A stretch of 35,235 nucleotides of DNA from Methylobacterium aquaticum (lineage in GTDB: Bacteria; Pseudomonadota; Alphaproteobacteria; Rhizobiales; Beijerinckiaceae), in the NCBI RefSeq assembly GCF_001043915.1, contig NZ_LABX01000181.1:1-35235 (forward strand). The letters are read 5' to 3'. The notes below the pieces were generated by a model. That model was not told the origin of the DNA and ran no database searches. It worked only from the letters and a program-made list of their open reading frames with translations. Below are positions 8,044-15,854 of this stretch, piece by piece (within the stretch, counting starts at the first letter, position 1; each line of letters starts with the position of its first letter). The translations under genes were made by a program, and so were the position numbers.

Positions 8044-9216
8044 TCAGCGCGTCCCATCGATCGCCGGCAGCTCGCCGGGCGGCAGGCCAGGGGCAGCGGC
8101 GGCGGCTTTCGGCGCGTTGGCGCCGCGGGCGCGCTGGGCGAGCGCCACGGTCAGGCGCTCGGCCGCCTCGGGCTGCATCATCGCCAGCACCTCGGCCATC
8201 TTGCGCGGGTTCATGCCGACCACCACCGGGACCAGCACGTCGAGCTTCAGCCGGTCGAAGACCCGGGCGGCCTCCTTGGGCTTCATCGTCTCGTACATCG
8301 TCACCAGCGACTTGAGGCCGGCGGCCTCGGCTTCGGCGCGCTTGGCCGCGGCGTCGTCGCCCTTCTGCTCCAGGGTCTTGAGGTCGTTGATGCGGCTCTC
8401 GAGCTTGCGCTCGGCATTCTCGATCAGCTGCTGGCGGGTCTCCAGGTCGCGGGAGCGCTGCTGGAGGGCGTCGCGCCGGGCGCCCAGCTTCTCGAGGATC
8501 GCCCGCTCGGAGGAAGACGGCTCGGCTGAGGGCCGCGGCGGCTCCGATGGCGCGGCCGGAGGCGCCGGCTCCTTCGACGCCTCCTTGGGCGAGACCGATC
8601 CGGTGATCGTCGGGTCGAGGGGCTCGTAGCTCGCACGGGCATGGACCAGGAACTGAGCGAACCGGGTGCCGGTCGACGGCCCGGCCTCGAAGAGCGCGAG
8701 GATCTTCAGCAGCAGGAGCCCCGCGGCCGCCACCGCCACGGCGTCGACGAGGCGCAGGCGGATCATCGGCCCGCGCCAGACCGGGTTTGACAGCACGCGC
8801 TGAACCAATTCGGCGACGGAGACGGGCGCCTGCGGGACCGTGGCCGGCAGCGTGCCGGGAGCCGGCGCGGCCGGATCGGCGGCGGCGCCCGCGGGCTTCG
8901 CCGTCGCGGGCTTCGCCGTCGCGGACTTCTCCGCCGCTGGCTTGGCGGCCAAAGGCTTGGCGGCCGCGGCGCCGGAGGCGGCCGTCCTTGGTGCGGCCGC
9001 CGCCGTGGATGCCGTCGTCCGGGATGCGGCTGCGGTGGCTGGTGCGGCCTTGGACGCATCCGCCTTGGATGCGGCGGCCTTCGCCGCGCCGGGCGCCGCA
9101 GCCGCGGGGGCCGCGGCGGGCGGCGCGGTACCGGCCGCGGCGGCGGGCGAGCCGTCGGCCGGGGCGTCGGTCAGCGGCAGCCCGGCGAAGCGGCGCAGGA
9201 GCAGCCCGACGGTCAT
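8044..9216 (-). CDS. motE: MotE-like flagellar motor chaperone with long Ala-rich N-terminus
   Basis: This 390-aa protein should help fold or target the periplasmic stator protein MotC, as MotE does in rhizobia. Residues 1-150 are an Ala/Lys/Pro-rich low-complexity arm with repeats such as AKPAAEK and AKPATAKP. One membrane span is at about 155-177. A Pro-rich stretch and a coiled coil (about 237-300) follow, then the MgtE_N-like MotE domain (about 300-362) with MYETMKPKEAARVFDRL and GMNPRKMAEVLAMM. The ATG overlaps the preceding stop as ATGA. A start at Met151 would give a usual-length MotE, but no ribosome site precedes it, so the long form is preferred. The N-terminus would be cytoplasmic and the chaperone domain periplasmic. 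Confidence 0.75.
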   Translation of the reverse strand: MTVGLLLRRFAGLPLTDAPADGSPAAAAGTAPPAAAPAAAAPGAAKAAASKADASKAAPATAAASRTTASTAAAAPRTAASGAAAAKPLAAKPAAEKSATAKPATAKPAGAAADPAAPAPGTLPATVPQAPVSVAELVQRVLSNPVWRGPMIRLRLVDAVAVAAAGLLLLKILALFEAGPSTGTRFAQFLVHARASYEPLDPTITGSVSPKEASKEPAPPAAPSEPPRPSAEPSSSERAILEKLGARRDALQQRSRDLETRQQLIENAERKLESRINDLKTLEQKGDDAAAKRAEAEAAGLKSLVTMYETMKPKEAARVFDRLKLDVLVPVVVGMNPRKMAEVLAMMQPEAAERLTVALAQRARGANAPKAAAAAPGLPPGELPAIDGTR

Positions 9217-9818
9217 GCGGCCTGAGCCTGAAGGCGGCTCAGGGCCCGCTCGCTGAGGGCGCGAGCGGCGGCGGCGGCGGCGCCGAGGCGCTCGCCGGTG
9301 GAGACCGGCGGCGGAACGGGAGGCGCGGCGGGGGCATGAGCCGGCGCCCCATGAGCAGGCGCGCCATGAGCCGGCGCCCCTTGGACCTGCTGCTGCGCGA
9401 AGGCCGCCTGGGCGAAAGCGCCCTGGTTGAAGGCGGGCTGGGCCGCCTGCGGTGCGGCGGGCTGGACCGGCATCTCGCCGGGCACCGCGGCCCGGGCCTG
9501 GGCGACGATGCGGCCGATGCGCGAGAGCACCTCGTCGCCGGCCTGGAGCTGGGCGGCGAGGTCGGCATTGGTGCGCTCGGCCAGGCGCAGGCGCTCGGCC
9601 AGGGTGCGGTCGCACTCGGCGAGCGTGGTGCGCAGGCCGGTGATCGCCCGTTCGGCGGATTCGGTTGCGCCCAACAGGTCGCCGATGGTCTTGCGCATCG
9701 CCGCCTCGTCGCTCTTGAGGCGGGTGATGCGGCGGCCGAGGCTGACCGAGGTGGCGATGCAGGCGACGAGCAGGACGGCCACCAGCAGGTCGGCCAGGAT
9801 GCTGACGATCACGCTCAC
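9213..9818 (-). CDS. DUF6468-type membrane-anchored coiled-coil protein of the flagellar cluster
   Basis: This 201-aa protein starts at a GTG 41 bases after the fliM stop, preceded by GGAGCGAGG. Residues 4-26 form one hydrophobic span (SILADLLVAVLLVACIA). A coiled coil follows to about residue 110, with heptad-like RTTLAECDRTLAERLRLAERT. A Pro/Ala/Gln-rich tail includes three GAPAH units (DNA repeat at 9336-9380). This arrangement and its place between fliM and motE fit the DUF6468 proteins of alphaproteobacterial flagellar loci. Its biochemical role is unknown; its position suggests a basal-body or stator partner. It is translationally coupled to the motE-like gene by a 4-base ATGA overlap. 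Confidence 0.75.
   Translation of the reverse strand: MSVIVSILADLLVAVLLVACIATSVSLGRRITRLKSDEAAMRKTIGDLLGATESAERAITGLRTTLAECDRTLAERLRLAERTNADLAAQLQAGDEVLSRIGRIVAQARAAVPGEMPVQPAAPQAAQPAFNQGAFAQAAFAQQQVQGAPAHGAPAHGAPAHAPAAPPVPPPVSTGERLGAAAAAARALSERALSRLQAQAA
9336..9380 (-). repeat. Three 15-bp units encoding GAPAH
   Basis: ATGAGCCGGCGCCCC (9336-9350), a variant (9351-9365) and a second identical unit (9366-9380) sit in tandem within the disordered tail of the DUF6468 protein. Unit gain or loss would keep the frame. Confidence 0.85.
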
Positions 9819-9859
9819 GATGCGGCCTCGCTCCGGAAAGGGGACAGGAACATGCGGCT

Positions 9860-11074
9860 CTAGCCGTCCTTGCGGTTCTGCATCGAGGCTTCGAAGGCCG
9901 CGAAGGTGGTGCGGGCGCGGCGCAGGGGACGGGTGACCTGCACGGCGATGCTGTCGTCGAGGCGGCCGATCCGGCCCTGCGTCATCGCCCAGTCGCCGCA
10001 GCGCAGGGTGATGAGGTCGGTGGGCTTGGCGTCGAACATGATGGTGTCGCCGACCTCCAGCTTCATCACCCGGCGCAACGGCAGCGACATCTCGTGCAGC
10101 ACCGCCTCGACCGCGACGTCGGCCTGGAAGATCTCGGTGGCGAGGTGCCCTTCCCAGATGTGGTCGCGGCCGAGCTTCTCGCCCATGAAGCTCTGGAGCA
10201 GCAGGTCGCGGATCGGCTCGATTGCCGCATAGGGGAACAGGATCTGAAGCAGGCCGCCGCGGCCCTCCATGTCGAGCTTGAGATCGATCAGGATCGCGGC
10301 GTTGGCCGGGCGGGTGATGGTGGCGAAGCGCGGGTTGGTCTCGATCCGGTCGATGAGGAAGCGCACCGGCGAGAGCGGCTGGAACGACGCCTCCAGGTCG
10401 GTCAGGATGATCTCGACCATCCGGCGCACCAGCTGCATCTCGATCGGCGTGAACGGCCGGCCGTCGAGGCGGATGCTCGATCCGCCGCGCTTGCCGCCGA
10501 GCAACAGGTCGAGGGTCGAGTAGGCGAGGTTCGACTCCACCGTCACGATGCCCGAATTCTCCCAGGCATCGGCTCGGAAGACGCCGAGCAGGGTCGGCAG
10601 CGGGATCGCGTTGAGATAGTCGCCGAAGCGCACCGAGGTGATGTTGTCGAGGGTGACCTCGACGTTGTCCTGGAAGAAGTTGCGCAGGCTCGTCGACAAC
10701 AACCGGATCATCCGGTCGAAGACGATCTCGAGCATCGGCAGGCGTTCGTAGGAGACGACGCCCGAATCGACGATGGCCCGGATGCCGCCCGCGCCCGAGG
10801 CCGACAGTTCCCGCAGCGAGAAGCCGAGGACCTGGTCGATTTCCTCCTGGTTCAGGATGCGGTCGTTGCCGGCGAGTTCGGGTAGGTTCTCCGACTCGCC
10901 CTCGTCGATCATGTTGGCCCATTCGGCCGCCATGTCGTTCGACTGGGTGGTGGTCCCCTGCTCGGCGAGCGCCGCGCCCCATTCCTCCGCCAGGGAGGCG
11001 TCGCCGCCGCCGCCCTGCTCGATCAGGGCCGAGGCCCAGTCGTCGTCGTCGATGGTGTCGTCAGGTCCGGCCAC
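9860..11074 (-). CDS. fliM: Flagellar motor switch protein FliM
   Basis: This 404-aa C-ring protein binds phospho-CheY and sets rotor direction. The CheY-binding motif is at residues 74-85 (LNQEEIDQVLGF) rather than at the very N-terminus. It is preceded by an acidic arm with three Trp motifs: DDWASALIEQ, EEWGAALAEQ and AEWANMIDEG. The middle domain has YERLPMLEIVFDRMIRLLS, and the C-terminal SpoA-type domain has LPLRRVMKLEVGDTI and VTRPLRRARTTFAAFE. Length is longer than in enterobacteria because of the arm. It is the second gene of the fliL run, 27 bases after fliL, and is followed by the DUF6468 gene. The identification is secure; the job of the Trp repeats is not known to me. Confidence 0.95.
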   Translation of the reverse strand: MAGPDDTIDDDDWASALIEQGGGGDASLAEEWGAALAEQGTTTQSNDMAAEWANMIDEGESENLPELAGNDRILNQEEIDQVLGFSLRELSASGAGGIRAIVDSGVVSYERLPMLEIVFDRMIRLLSTSLRNFFQDNVEVTLDNITSVRFGDYLNAIPLPTLLGVFRADAWENSGIVTVESNLAYSTLDLLLGGKRGGSSIRLDGRPFTPIEMQLVRRMVEIILTDLEASFQPLSPVRFLIDRIETNPRFATITRPANAAILIDLKLDMEGRGGLLQILFPYAAIEPIRDLLLQSFMGEKLGRDHIWEGHLATEIFQADVAVEAVLHEMSLPLRRVMKLEVGDTIMFDAKPTDLITLRCGDWAMTQGRIGRLDDSIAVQVTRPLRRARTTFAAFEASMQNRKDG

Positions 11075-11101
11075 GGAAGCACCACATCCCGCTCAATGTC
11101 A

Positions 11102-11611
11102 CTACTGGATCACGAAGTCCTTGAAGAGCACCGCGTCGACCTTGGCGGGGTAGACCGCCACGTTGACCCGGCGCAGCAGCTCCTCGCGCAGGCGATAGGT
11201 GCCGCCGGCGGCCTCGAAGTCGCCGACGCGCAGGTCGCGCACGAAGACCTGGAAGGTGTCCTCGACCCGCGGCATCAGCGGCTGGATCTCGGACGCCACC
11301 TTCGAATCCCGCACCTCCAGCGTCACCTTCAGGCGCAGGAAGCGCGGCTGGGTCTGCCCGGGCTCGGGCATCAGGTTCATGGTCATCTCGCGGACATCCA
11401 TGAACGCCACCGGCGTCTTCTGCTCGGCCGCCGCCTTCTCGGCATGGGCCGCGCGGTTGCGCATCACCATGAAGCCGCCGCCACCGCCGGCGGCCAGCAG
11501 CAGCACCGCGGCCCCGATGATGATCAGCTTCTTCTTGCCGCCCCCAGGGGGGGCCGCCCCCTCCTCCCCTTCGCCCTCCGGCGCCGGGGCCTTCTTCGGC
11601 TTCTTGGCCAT
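11102..11611 (-). CDS. fliL: Flagellar basal body-associated protein FliL
   Basis: This 169-aa inner-membrane protein surrounds the stator and supports torque. It has a Lys/Pro-rich cytoplasmic N-terminus, one span at about residues 29-50 (LIIIGAAVLLLAAGGGGGF) and a periplasmic FliL domain. That domain has FLRLKVTLEV, QPLMPRVEDTFQVFVRDL and the typical C-terminal VDAVLFKDFVIQ. It is the first gene of the minus-strand flagellar run, facing flgF across a 277-bp spacer that holds the CtrA box. Next is fliM, 27 bases on. Confidence 0.93.
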   Translation of the reverse strand: MAKKPKKAPAPEGEGEEGAAPPGGGKKKLIIIGAAVLLLAAGGGGGFMVMRNRAAHAEKAAAEQKTPVAFMDVREMTMNLMPEPGQTQPRFLRLKVTLEVRDSKVASEIQPLMPRVEDTFQVFVRDLRVGDFEAAGGTYRLREELLRRVNVAVYPAKVDAVLFKDFVIQ

Positions 11612-11674
11612 CGCCCGCCGTCCAAATCTTGATGATCCGTCATCGGATCGTTGCCAGACTCTGTGCGAAGACGG

Positions 11675-11689
11675 TTAACGGCACGTTAA
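11675..11689. promoter_or_regulatory. Candidate CtrA binding site between fliL and flgF
   Basis: TTAACGGCACGTTAA fits the CtrA consensus TTAA-N7-TTAA exactly. On the minus strand it reads TTAA-N7-TTAACC, also matching the usual C after the second half. It lies 64 bases before the fliL start and 200 before flgF, in a spacer of a very GC-rich genome where two TTAA tetramers at this spacing are unlikely by chance. CtrA controls flagellar genes in many alphaproteobacteria. A single TTAACC half-site is at 11759-11764. Also present is the palindrome GATCCG-TCAT-CGGATC just upstream of fliL. Confidence 0.6.
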
Positions 11690-11804
11690 GGCGGCAATTT
11701 CTGCCTGGTCAAACCTGCCGGGTCGGCACGAAACGACCGGTCCGGTGCCGGATGGCGATTAACCAAGCATTTGCCATAACATCAGAATTCCGCTCAGGAC
11801 CGGC

Positions 11805-11819
11805 TGGCACGGCCCCTGC
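11805..11819 (+). promoter_or_regulatory. Candidate sigma-54 (-24/-12) promoter for flgF
   Basis: TGGCACGGCCCCTGC matches TGGCACG-N4-TTGC with one mismatch, and the GG and GC doublets have the required 10-base gap. It sits 70 bases before the flgF GTG. Sigma-54 drives basal-body genes in Caulobacter-type hierarchies. In such GC-rich DNA a chance match is possible. Confidence 0.4.
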
Positions 11820-11888
11820 GATCAGTGTGTCGGGTCCGCCGCTGGGGAGCGGGGTGGCCCGCCACCACGCATCGACGGGGAGTAGCCG

Positions 11889-12635
11889 GTGCAGAATGCT
11901 CAGTTGATCGGGCTCTCGTCCCAGATGGCCCTCGGGCGCGAGCTCGAAGTCATCGCCAACAACATGGCCAACGTCACCACGACGGGCTTCAAGGCGCGCA
12001 CGACGCGCTTCCAGGAATATCTGATGCCGAAGGCGAGCGCGGAGACCTTCCGGCAGCCGGACCGCAAGCTGTCCTACGTCATCGATGCGGCCACGCCCCT
12101 CGACATGGAGCAGGGGCCGATCGAGCCGACCGGCAACCCGCTCAACGCGGCGATCCGCGGCGAGGCGTTCTTCGCGGTGCAGACGCCGCAGGGCGAGCGC
12201 TACACCCGCAACGGCGCCTTCGAGCTGAACCCGCAGGGGCAGATCGTGACGAGCGACGGATACGCCGTGCTCGGCGACGGCGGTCCGATCCAGATCGGCC
12301 AGCAGGAGACCGGTCTGGCGCTCGGGCCGGACGGCACCGTCTCGACCAACCAGGGCACCCGCGGCCGCCTGCGCCTCGTCACCTTCGCGAACCCGCAGGG
12401 CCTGACGAATGCCGGCGGCAACCTCTACTCCTCGAACACGCCAGCCCAGCCGGCCGGCCCCCAGGGGCGGATCGAGCCCGGCGCGCTCGAGCGCTCGAAC
12501 GTCCGCCCGGTCCTGGCGATGAGCCGGATGCTGGAGGTGAACCGCACCTACCAGATCGTCTCCGACACGGTCTCGCGGCTCGATTCCTTGCGCGGCCAGG
12601 CGATCCAGCGCCTCGCCGATGTCGGCAACGCGTAA
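11889..12635 (+). CDS. flgF: Flagellar proximal rod protein FlgF
   Basis: This 248-aa rod protein starts at GTG after GGGGAG. It has the flagellar rod N-terminal motif ELEVIANNMANVTTTGFKA, the central AIRGEAFFAVQTPQG and YTRNGAFELNPQGQIV blocks, and the C-terminal EVNRTYQIVSDTVSRLD helix. These are the export and axial polymerisation signatures shared by FlgF and FlgG. It is shorter than FlgG and comes first, so FlgF is the better name. It is the first gene of a tight plus-strand operon flgF-flgG-flgA-flgH. Confidence 0.93.
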   Translation: MQNAQLIGLSSQMALGRELEVIANNMANVTTTGFKARTTRFQEYLMPKASAETFRQPDRKLSYVIDAATPLDMEQGPIEPTGNPLNAAIRGEAFFAVQTPQGERYTRNGAFELNPQGQIVTSDGYAVLGDGGPIQIGQQETGLALGPDGTVSTNQGTRGRLRLVTFANPQGLTNAGGNLYSSNTPAQPAGPQGRIEPGALERSNVRPVLAMSRMLEVNRTYQIVSDTVSRLDSLRGQAIQRLADVGNA

Positions 12636-12651
12636 AGGGAGCCTTTAGACG

Positions 12652-13443
12652 ATGCGCGCGCTCTACGCCGCCGCCACCGGCATGGCGGCCCAGGAACTCA
12701 ACGTCCAGGTCATCTCGAACAACATCGCGAACCTGCGCACCACCGGCTACAAGCGCCAGCAGGCGCATTTCCAGGATCTGCTCTACCAGAACCTGCGCCG
12801 GGCCGGCACCGCGACCTCGGACCAGAACAACCAACTGCCGGCGGGCCTCGCCATCGGCTCGGGCGTCAAGACCACCTCGACCGCCCGGGTGATGTCGCAG
12901 GGCACCCTGACCTCGACCGAGAAGACCTACGACATCGCGGTGCGCGGCGAGGGCTTCTTCCAGGTCACGATGCCGGACGGGCGCACCTCGTATACCCGCG
13001 ACGGCTCGTTCGACCTTGATGCGCAGGGGCAGATCGTCACCCGCGAAGGCTACCTGATGAACCCGAACATCACGGTGCCGAACAACGCCACCAGCGTCAC
13101 GATCAGCGCCTCGGGCATCGTGCAGGCGACGATCCCCGGCCAGACCGCGCCGCAGAATCTCGGCCAGATCCAGATGGCCCGGTTCGTCAACAAGGTCGGC
13201 CTCGAATCGATCGGCGACAACCTGTTCGTCGAGACCCTGGCCTCCGGCCCGCCGATCACCGGCAATCCCGGCACCGACGGGTTCGGCAACCTCCAGCAGA
13301 GCTACCTTGAGGAGGCCAACGTCAACGCGGTCTCCGAGATCTCGTCGCTGATCGCCGCGCAACGCGCCTACGAGATGAACTCGAAGGTCGTGACCGCCGC
13401 CGACCAGATGCTCTCCACCACCTCGCAGATGTTCCGCGGATGA
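12652..13443 (+). CDS. flgG: Flagellar distal rod protein FlgG
   Basis: This 263-aa protein forms the distal rod passing through the P and L rings. The N-terminal block is MRALYAAATGMAAQELNVQV with SNNIANLRTTGYKRQ, and QNLRRAGTATSD follows in the FlgG-specific region. The body has YDIAVRGEGFFQV and YTRDGSFDLDAQGQIVT. The C-terminus has LEEANVNAVSEISSLIAAQRAYEMNSK, diagnostic for FlgG. Its length is the family's usual one. It starts 16 bases after flgF, and its stop overlaps the flgA start (ATGA). Confidence 0.96.
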   Translation: MRALYAAATGMAAQELNVQVISNNIANLRTTGYKRQQAHFQDLLYQNLRRAGTATSDQNNQLPAGLAIGSGVKTTSTARVMSQGTLTSTEKTYDIAVRGEGFFQVTMPDGRTSYTRDGSFDLDAQGQIVTREGYLMNPNITVPNNATSVTISASGIVQATIPGQTAPQNLGQIQMARFVNKVGLESIGDNLFVETLASGPPITGNPGTDGFGNLQQSYLEEANVNAVSEISSLIAAQRAYEMNSKVVTAADQMLSTTSQMFRG

Positions 13444-14519
13444 GCGCCCCGATGATCGACCTTCCCCCCGTCGTCCACGCGCCCGCCATCCCGGAAGCCC
13501 GCCGCGCGCTGCTCGGCCCCGGCATCCTGTCGCGCACCGCCCTGATGCTCGTCGCGTTCGGCCTCCTCACCCTGCCGGTGCTCGCCGGCGAGGCCCCGCG
13601 CCTCGCGCTCAGGGGCGACATCACCGCCGAGCGCGACGTCATCACGCTGGGCGACCTCGTCGCCGGCGCGCCGCCGGCCCTCGCCCAGAAGGCGCTGTTC
13701 CGGGCGCCCGCGCTCGGCACCTCCGGGACGATCCAGGTGCGGCGCATCGTCGAGGCCACGGCCGGGCTCGGGCTCGACGCGCCGGAGAGCGGCGGCCGGC
13801 TCCAGATCTCGGTGCAGCGCGCGGCCCGCCGCATCGCCGCGCCGGAGATCGAGGGCGCGGTGCGGGCGGCCCTCGCCAAGGTCCGGGGCCTCGAATCCGG
13901 CTCCGTCACCATCGCCTTCGAGGGCGAGTCCCCGGTGCTGACCGTGCCGCCGGACCTCAATGCCGCGGTCACCGCCCAGGAGGTGACCTACGATCCCCGC
14001 AGCCGCCGGGTCTCCGCCCTGGTGGTGGTGGGCGAGCGCCAGGCGTCGCTGCGGGTCACCGGACAGGTGGTCGAGATGGCCGATGTCGCGGTGCTGACCC
14101 GGGCGATCAACCGGGGCGAGACGCTGTCGGCTCCCGACATCACGGTGGAACGCCGCCCGCGCGAGGGCCTGCCGGCCGATATCGCGGCGGATGCGGCGGC
14201 CTTCATCGGCCAGGTGGCGCAGAAGCCGCTCGGCGCCGGCACGGCGCTCCGCGCCGGGGAGCTGAGCCGCCCGGACCTCGTCGCCCGCGGCGAGGCGGTC
14301 ACCATCGTGTACGAGACCCCCGGCGTGGCCCTGGCCCTGCGCGGCCAGGCCCGCGACGGCGGCCCGCTCGGGGCGGTGATCGGGGTGATCAACCCGGTCT
14401 CCAAGAAGGTGATCCAGGCCACCGTGATCGGCCCCGGCCGCGTCACCGTGGCGCCGATCGTGCCGGTCGCGGCGGCGGTCCCGGCCGCCCCCGCCCGTCT
14501 CGCCTCGGCCCGGCCGTGA
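13440..14519 (+). CDS. flgA: Flagellar P-ring chaperone FlgA
   Basis: This 359-aa periplasmic chaperone assembles the FlgI P ring. A hydrophobic segment at about residues 29-45 (TALMLVAFGLLTLPVLAG) acts as the export signal after an unusually long N-terminus. The SAF-type C-terminal region carries DVAVLTRAINRGETLSAPDI, PLGAGTALRAGELSRPDLVARGE and the ending RVTVAPI. The ATGA overlap with flgG supports this start, although an internal start closer to the signal is possible. flgI itself is not in the window. Confidence 0.9.
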   Translation: MSAPMIDLPPVVHAPAIPEARRALLGPGILSRTALMLVAFGLLTLPVLAGEAPRLALRGDITAERDVITLGDLVAGAPPALAQKALFRAPALGTSGTIQVRRIVEATAGLGLDAPESGGRLQISVQRAARRIAAPEIEGAVRAALAKVRGLESGSVTIAFEGESPVLTVPPDLNAAVTAQEVTYDPRSRRVSALVVVGERQASLRVTGQVVEMADVAVLTRAINRGETLSAPDITVERRPREGLPADIAADAAAFIGQVAQKPLGAGTALRAGELSRPDLVARGEAVTIVYETPGVALALRGQARDGGPLGAVIGVINPVSKKVIQATVIGPGRVTVAPIVPVAAAVPAAPARLASARP

Positions 14520-14530
14520 GGAGACGCCGC

Positions 14531-15283
14531 ATGTCCGTCTCCCACTCCGCCCTCTCGCGCCTCGCCCTGGTGGGCGTCGCCGGCGCGCTGCTCGCCGGCT
14601 GCAACACCGTCGACCGGCTCTCCAACATCGGCGCGACGCCGACCCTCTCGGCGATCGAGGACCCGACCGCGCAACCGGGCTACCGCCCGGTGCGGCTGCC
14701 GATGCCGGACGTGCAGCCGGTCTCCTACGCCTCGAACTCGCTCTGGCGCACCGGCTCGCGGGCCTTCTTCAAGGACCAGCGCGCCGCCAAGGTCGGCGAC
14801 CTCGTCACGGTGAAGATCAACGTCACCGACAAGGCGAACCTCAACAACGAGACCAAGCGCTCGCGCTCGAACAGCGAATCGTTCGGGATGCCGAATGCCT
14901 TCGGCCTCGAATCGAAGACCAAGCTCCTCGCCGGCATGGATCCGGCGAAGATGCTCACCACCGACGCCACCACCAGCAACGACGGCGCCGGCTCGGTGCA
15001 GCGGGCCGAGACGGTGACGACCAGCGTGGCGGCGATCGTGACGCAGGTGCTGCCGAACGGCAACCTGGTGCTGGAAGGCCGCCAGGAGATCCGCATCAAC
15101 TTCGAGGTGCGCGAGCTGATCGTCGGCGGCGTGGTGCGGCCGGAGGACATCGAGTCCGACAACACCATCGATTCGAGCAAGATCGCCCAGGCCCGCATCG
15201 CCTATGGCGGCCGCGGCCAGATCACCGACGTGCAGCAGCCGCGCTACGGCCAGCAATTCCTGGACGTCGTGCTGCCGTTCTAG
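14531..15283 (+). CDS. flgH: Flagellar L-ring lipoprotein FlgH
   Basis: This 250-aa outer-membrane lipoprotein forms the L ring around the rod. The signal ends in the lipobox LLAGC with Cys24. The body has SLWRTGSRAFFKDQRAAKVG, the conserved GDLVTVKINVTDKAN region, the GNLVLEGRQEIRIN block and VRPEDIESDNTIDS, and ends with FLDVVLPF. The ATG at 14531 is chosen because GAGGAG lies 8 bases upstream and the lipoprotein signal then has the right length. A GTG at 14516 is less likely. The stop codon TAG is the terminal TAG of a 105-bp dispersed repeat. Confidence 0.95.
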   Translation: MSVSHSALSRLALVGVAGALLAGCNTVDRLSNIGATPTLSAIEDPTAQPGYRPVRLPMPDVQPVSYASNSLWRTGSRAFFKDQRAAKVGDLVTVKINVTDKANLNNETKRSRSNSESFGMPNAFGLESKTKLLAGMDPAKMLTTDATTSNDGAGSVQRAETVTTSVAAIVTQVLPNGNLVLEGRQEIRINFEVRELIVGGVVRPEDIESDNTIDSSKIAQARIAYGGRGQITDVQQPRYGQQFLDVVLPF

Positions 15284-15385
15284 AGCATTTCCCGACGAAG
15301 TGGATACCGGTTCGTCGTAGAAGATGCGGCACAATCAAAGAGCGAGAGAAGCTTCGCGATGGCAAGGCGATCGTGAAGCACTCTG
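15281..15385 (-). repeat. 105-bp TA-flanked dispersed repeat, copy 1
   Basis: It matches the reverse complement of 17605-17709 and 27597-27701 along its full length with scattered changes. It begins TAGAGCATTTCCCGACGAAG, and its far end is degenerate (GCACTCTG in place of GCGCTCTA). Its first three bases are the flgH stop codon. There is no coding frame. Confidence 0.85.
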
Positions 15386-15423
15386 AGCAGACATGCGTTG
15401 GCAGGCGAACGCTTCGTCCGCTT
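15386..15423 (+). repeat. 38-bp companion module, copy 1
   Basis: This stretch directly abuts copy 1 of the 105-bp repeat and matches 27560-27597 at 34 of 38 positions (shared core TTGGCAGG.GAACGCTTCG and CCGCTT blocks). Relative to the 105-bp repeat it is in opposite orientation to the second copy. Confidence 0.75.
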
Positions 15424-15570
15424 GGGTTCTTGGTTGATCGCAGATTTTTGCCACCGCACTGATGACCACTTCGGCGAAATCGGCTTGGCGAACGGAGCCG
15501 TTCTGACGAACGGTGAACGCAGATCCCGCACCGGGCGGCACGCTCCCCCCTTGAGCCGCCCGGACGCGGC

Positions 15571-15598
15571 GCGGCCCCGGCACTCCCGCCGGGGCCGC
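15571..15598 (+). terminator. Strong hairpin downstream of flgH
   Basis: The 11-bp perfect stem GCGGCCCCGGC/GCCGGGGCCGC has loop ACTCCC and is followed by TCTCGTTT. It is 288 bases past flgH, beyond the inserted repeats, and may have been the operon's terminator before the insertion moved it away. Confidence 0.6.
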
Positions 15599-15786
15599 TC
15601 TCGTTTGCAGTGCTGAAAAAAGGGAGGCAGCGCTTCGATCCCGTGCATGAACCCTCCCCCCTCTGCGGGAGAGGGGAACCATGCTCCCGGAAGAAACTGA
15701 ATCGTTCTGACGAGCGCGAGCTGGATCAGCGTCGACGCTGCCCCTCTCGGCGGGATGTCGTCCCGCTGCGCTCACTGCGTTCGTCA

Positions 15787-15807
15787 CCCTCCCCCTGAGG
15801 GGGAGGG
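15787..15807. terminator. Symmetric hairpin between flgH and dksA
   Basis: CCCTCCCCC-TGA-GGGGGAGGG forms a 9-bp stem with a 3-base loop, 47 bases past the dksA stop on the minus strand. Similar C/G-run palindromes occur nearby (15650-15680). The stretch 15424-15854 otherwise contains no gene I can support. Confidence 0.5.
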
Positions 15808-15854
15808 CGATGGAGCTGCCGCCTTCGATGGCAGGAGACCGAGCCGCAGCCCCC

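Noticed and set aside
15650..15810. Repeated C/G-run palindromes that might suggest a CRISPR-like array
   Set aside because: Spacing and unit length are irregular and there are no cas genes. They look like ordinary terminator-type palindromes.
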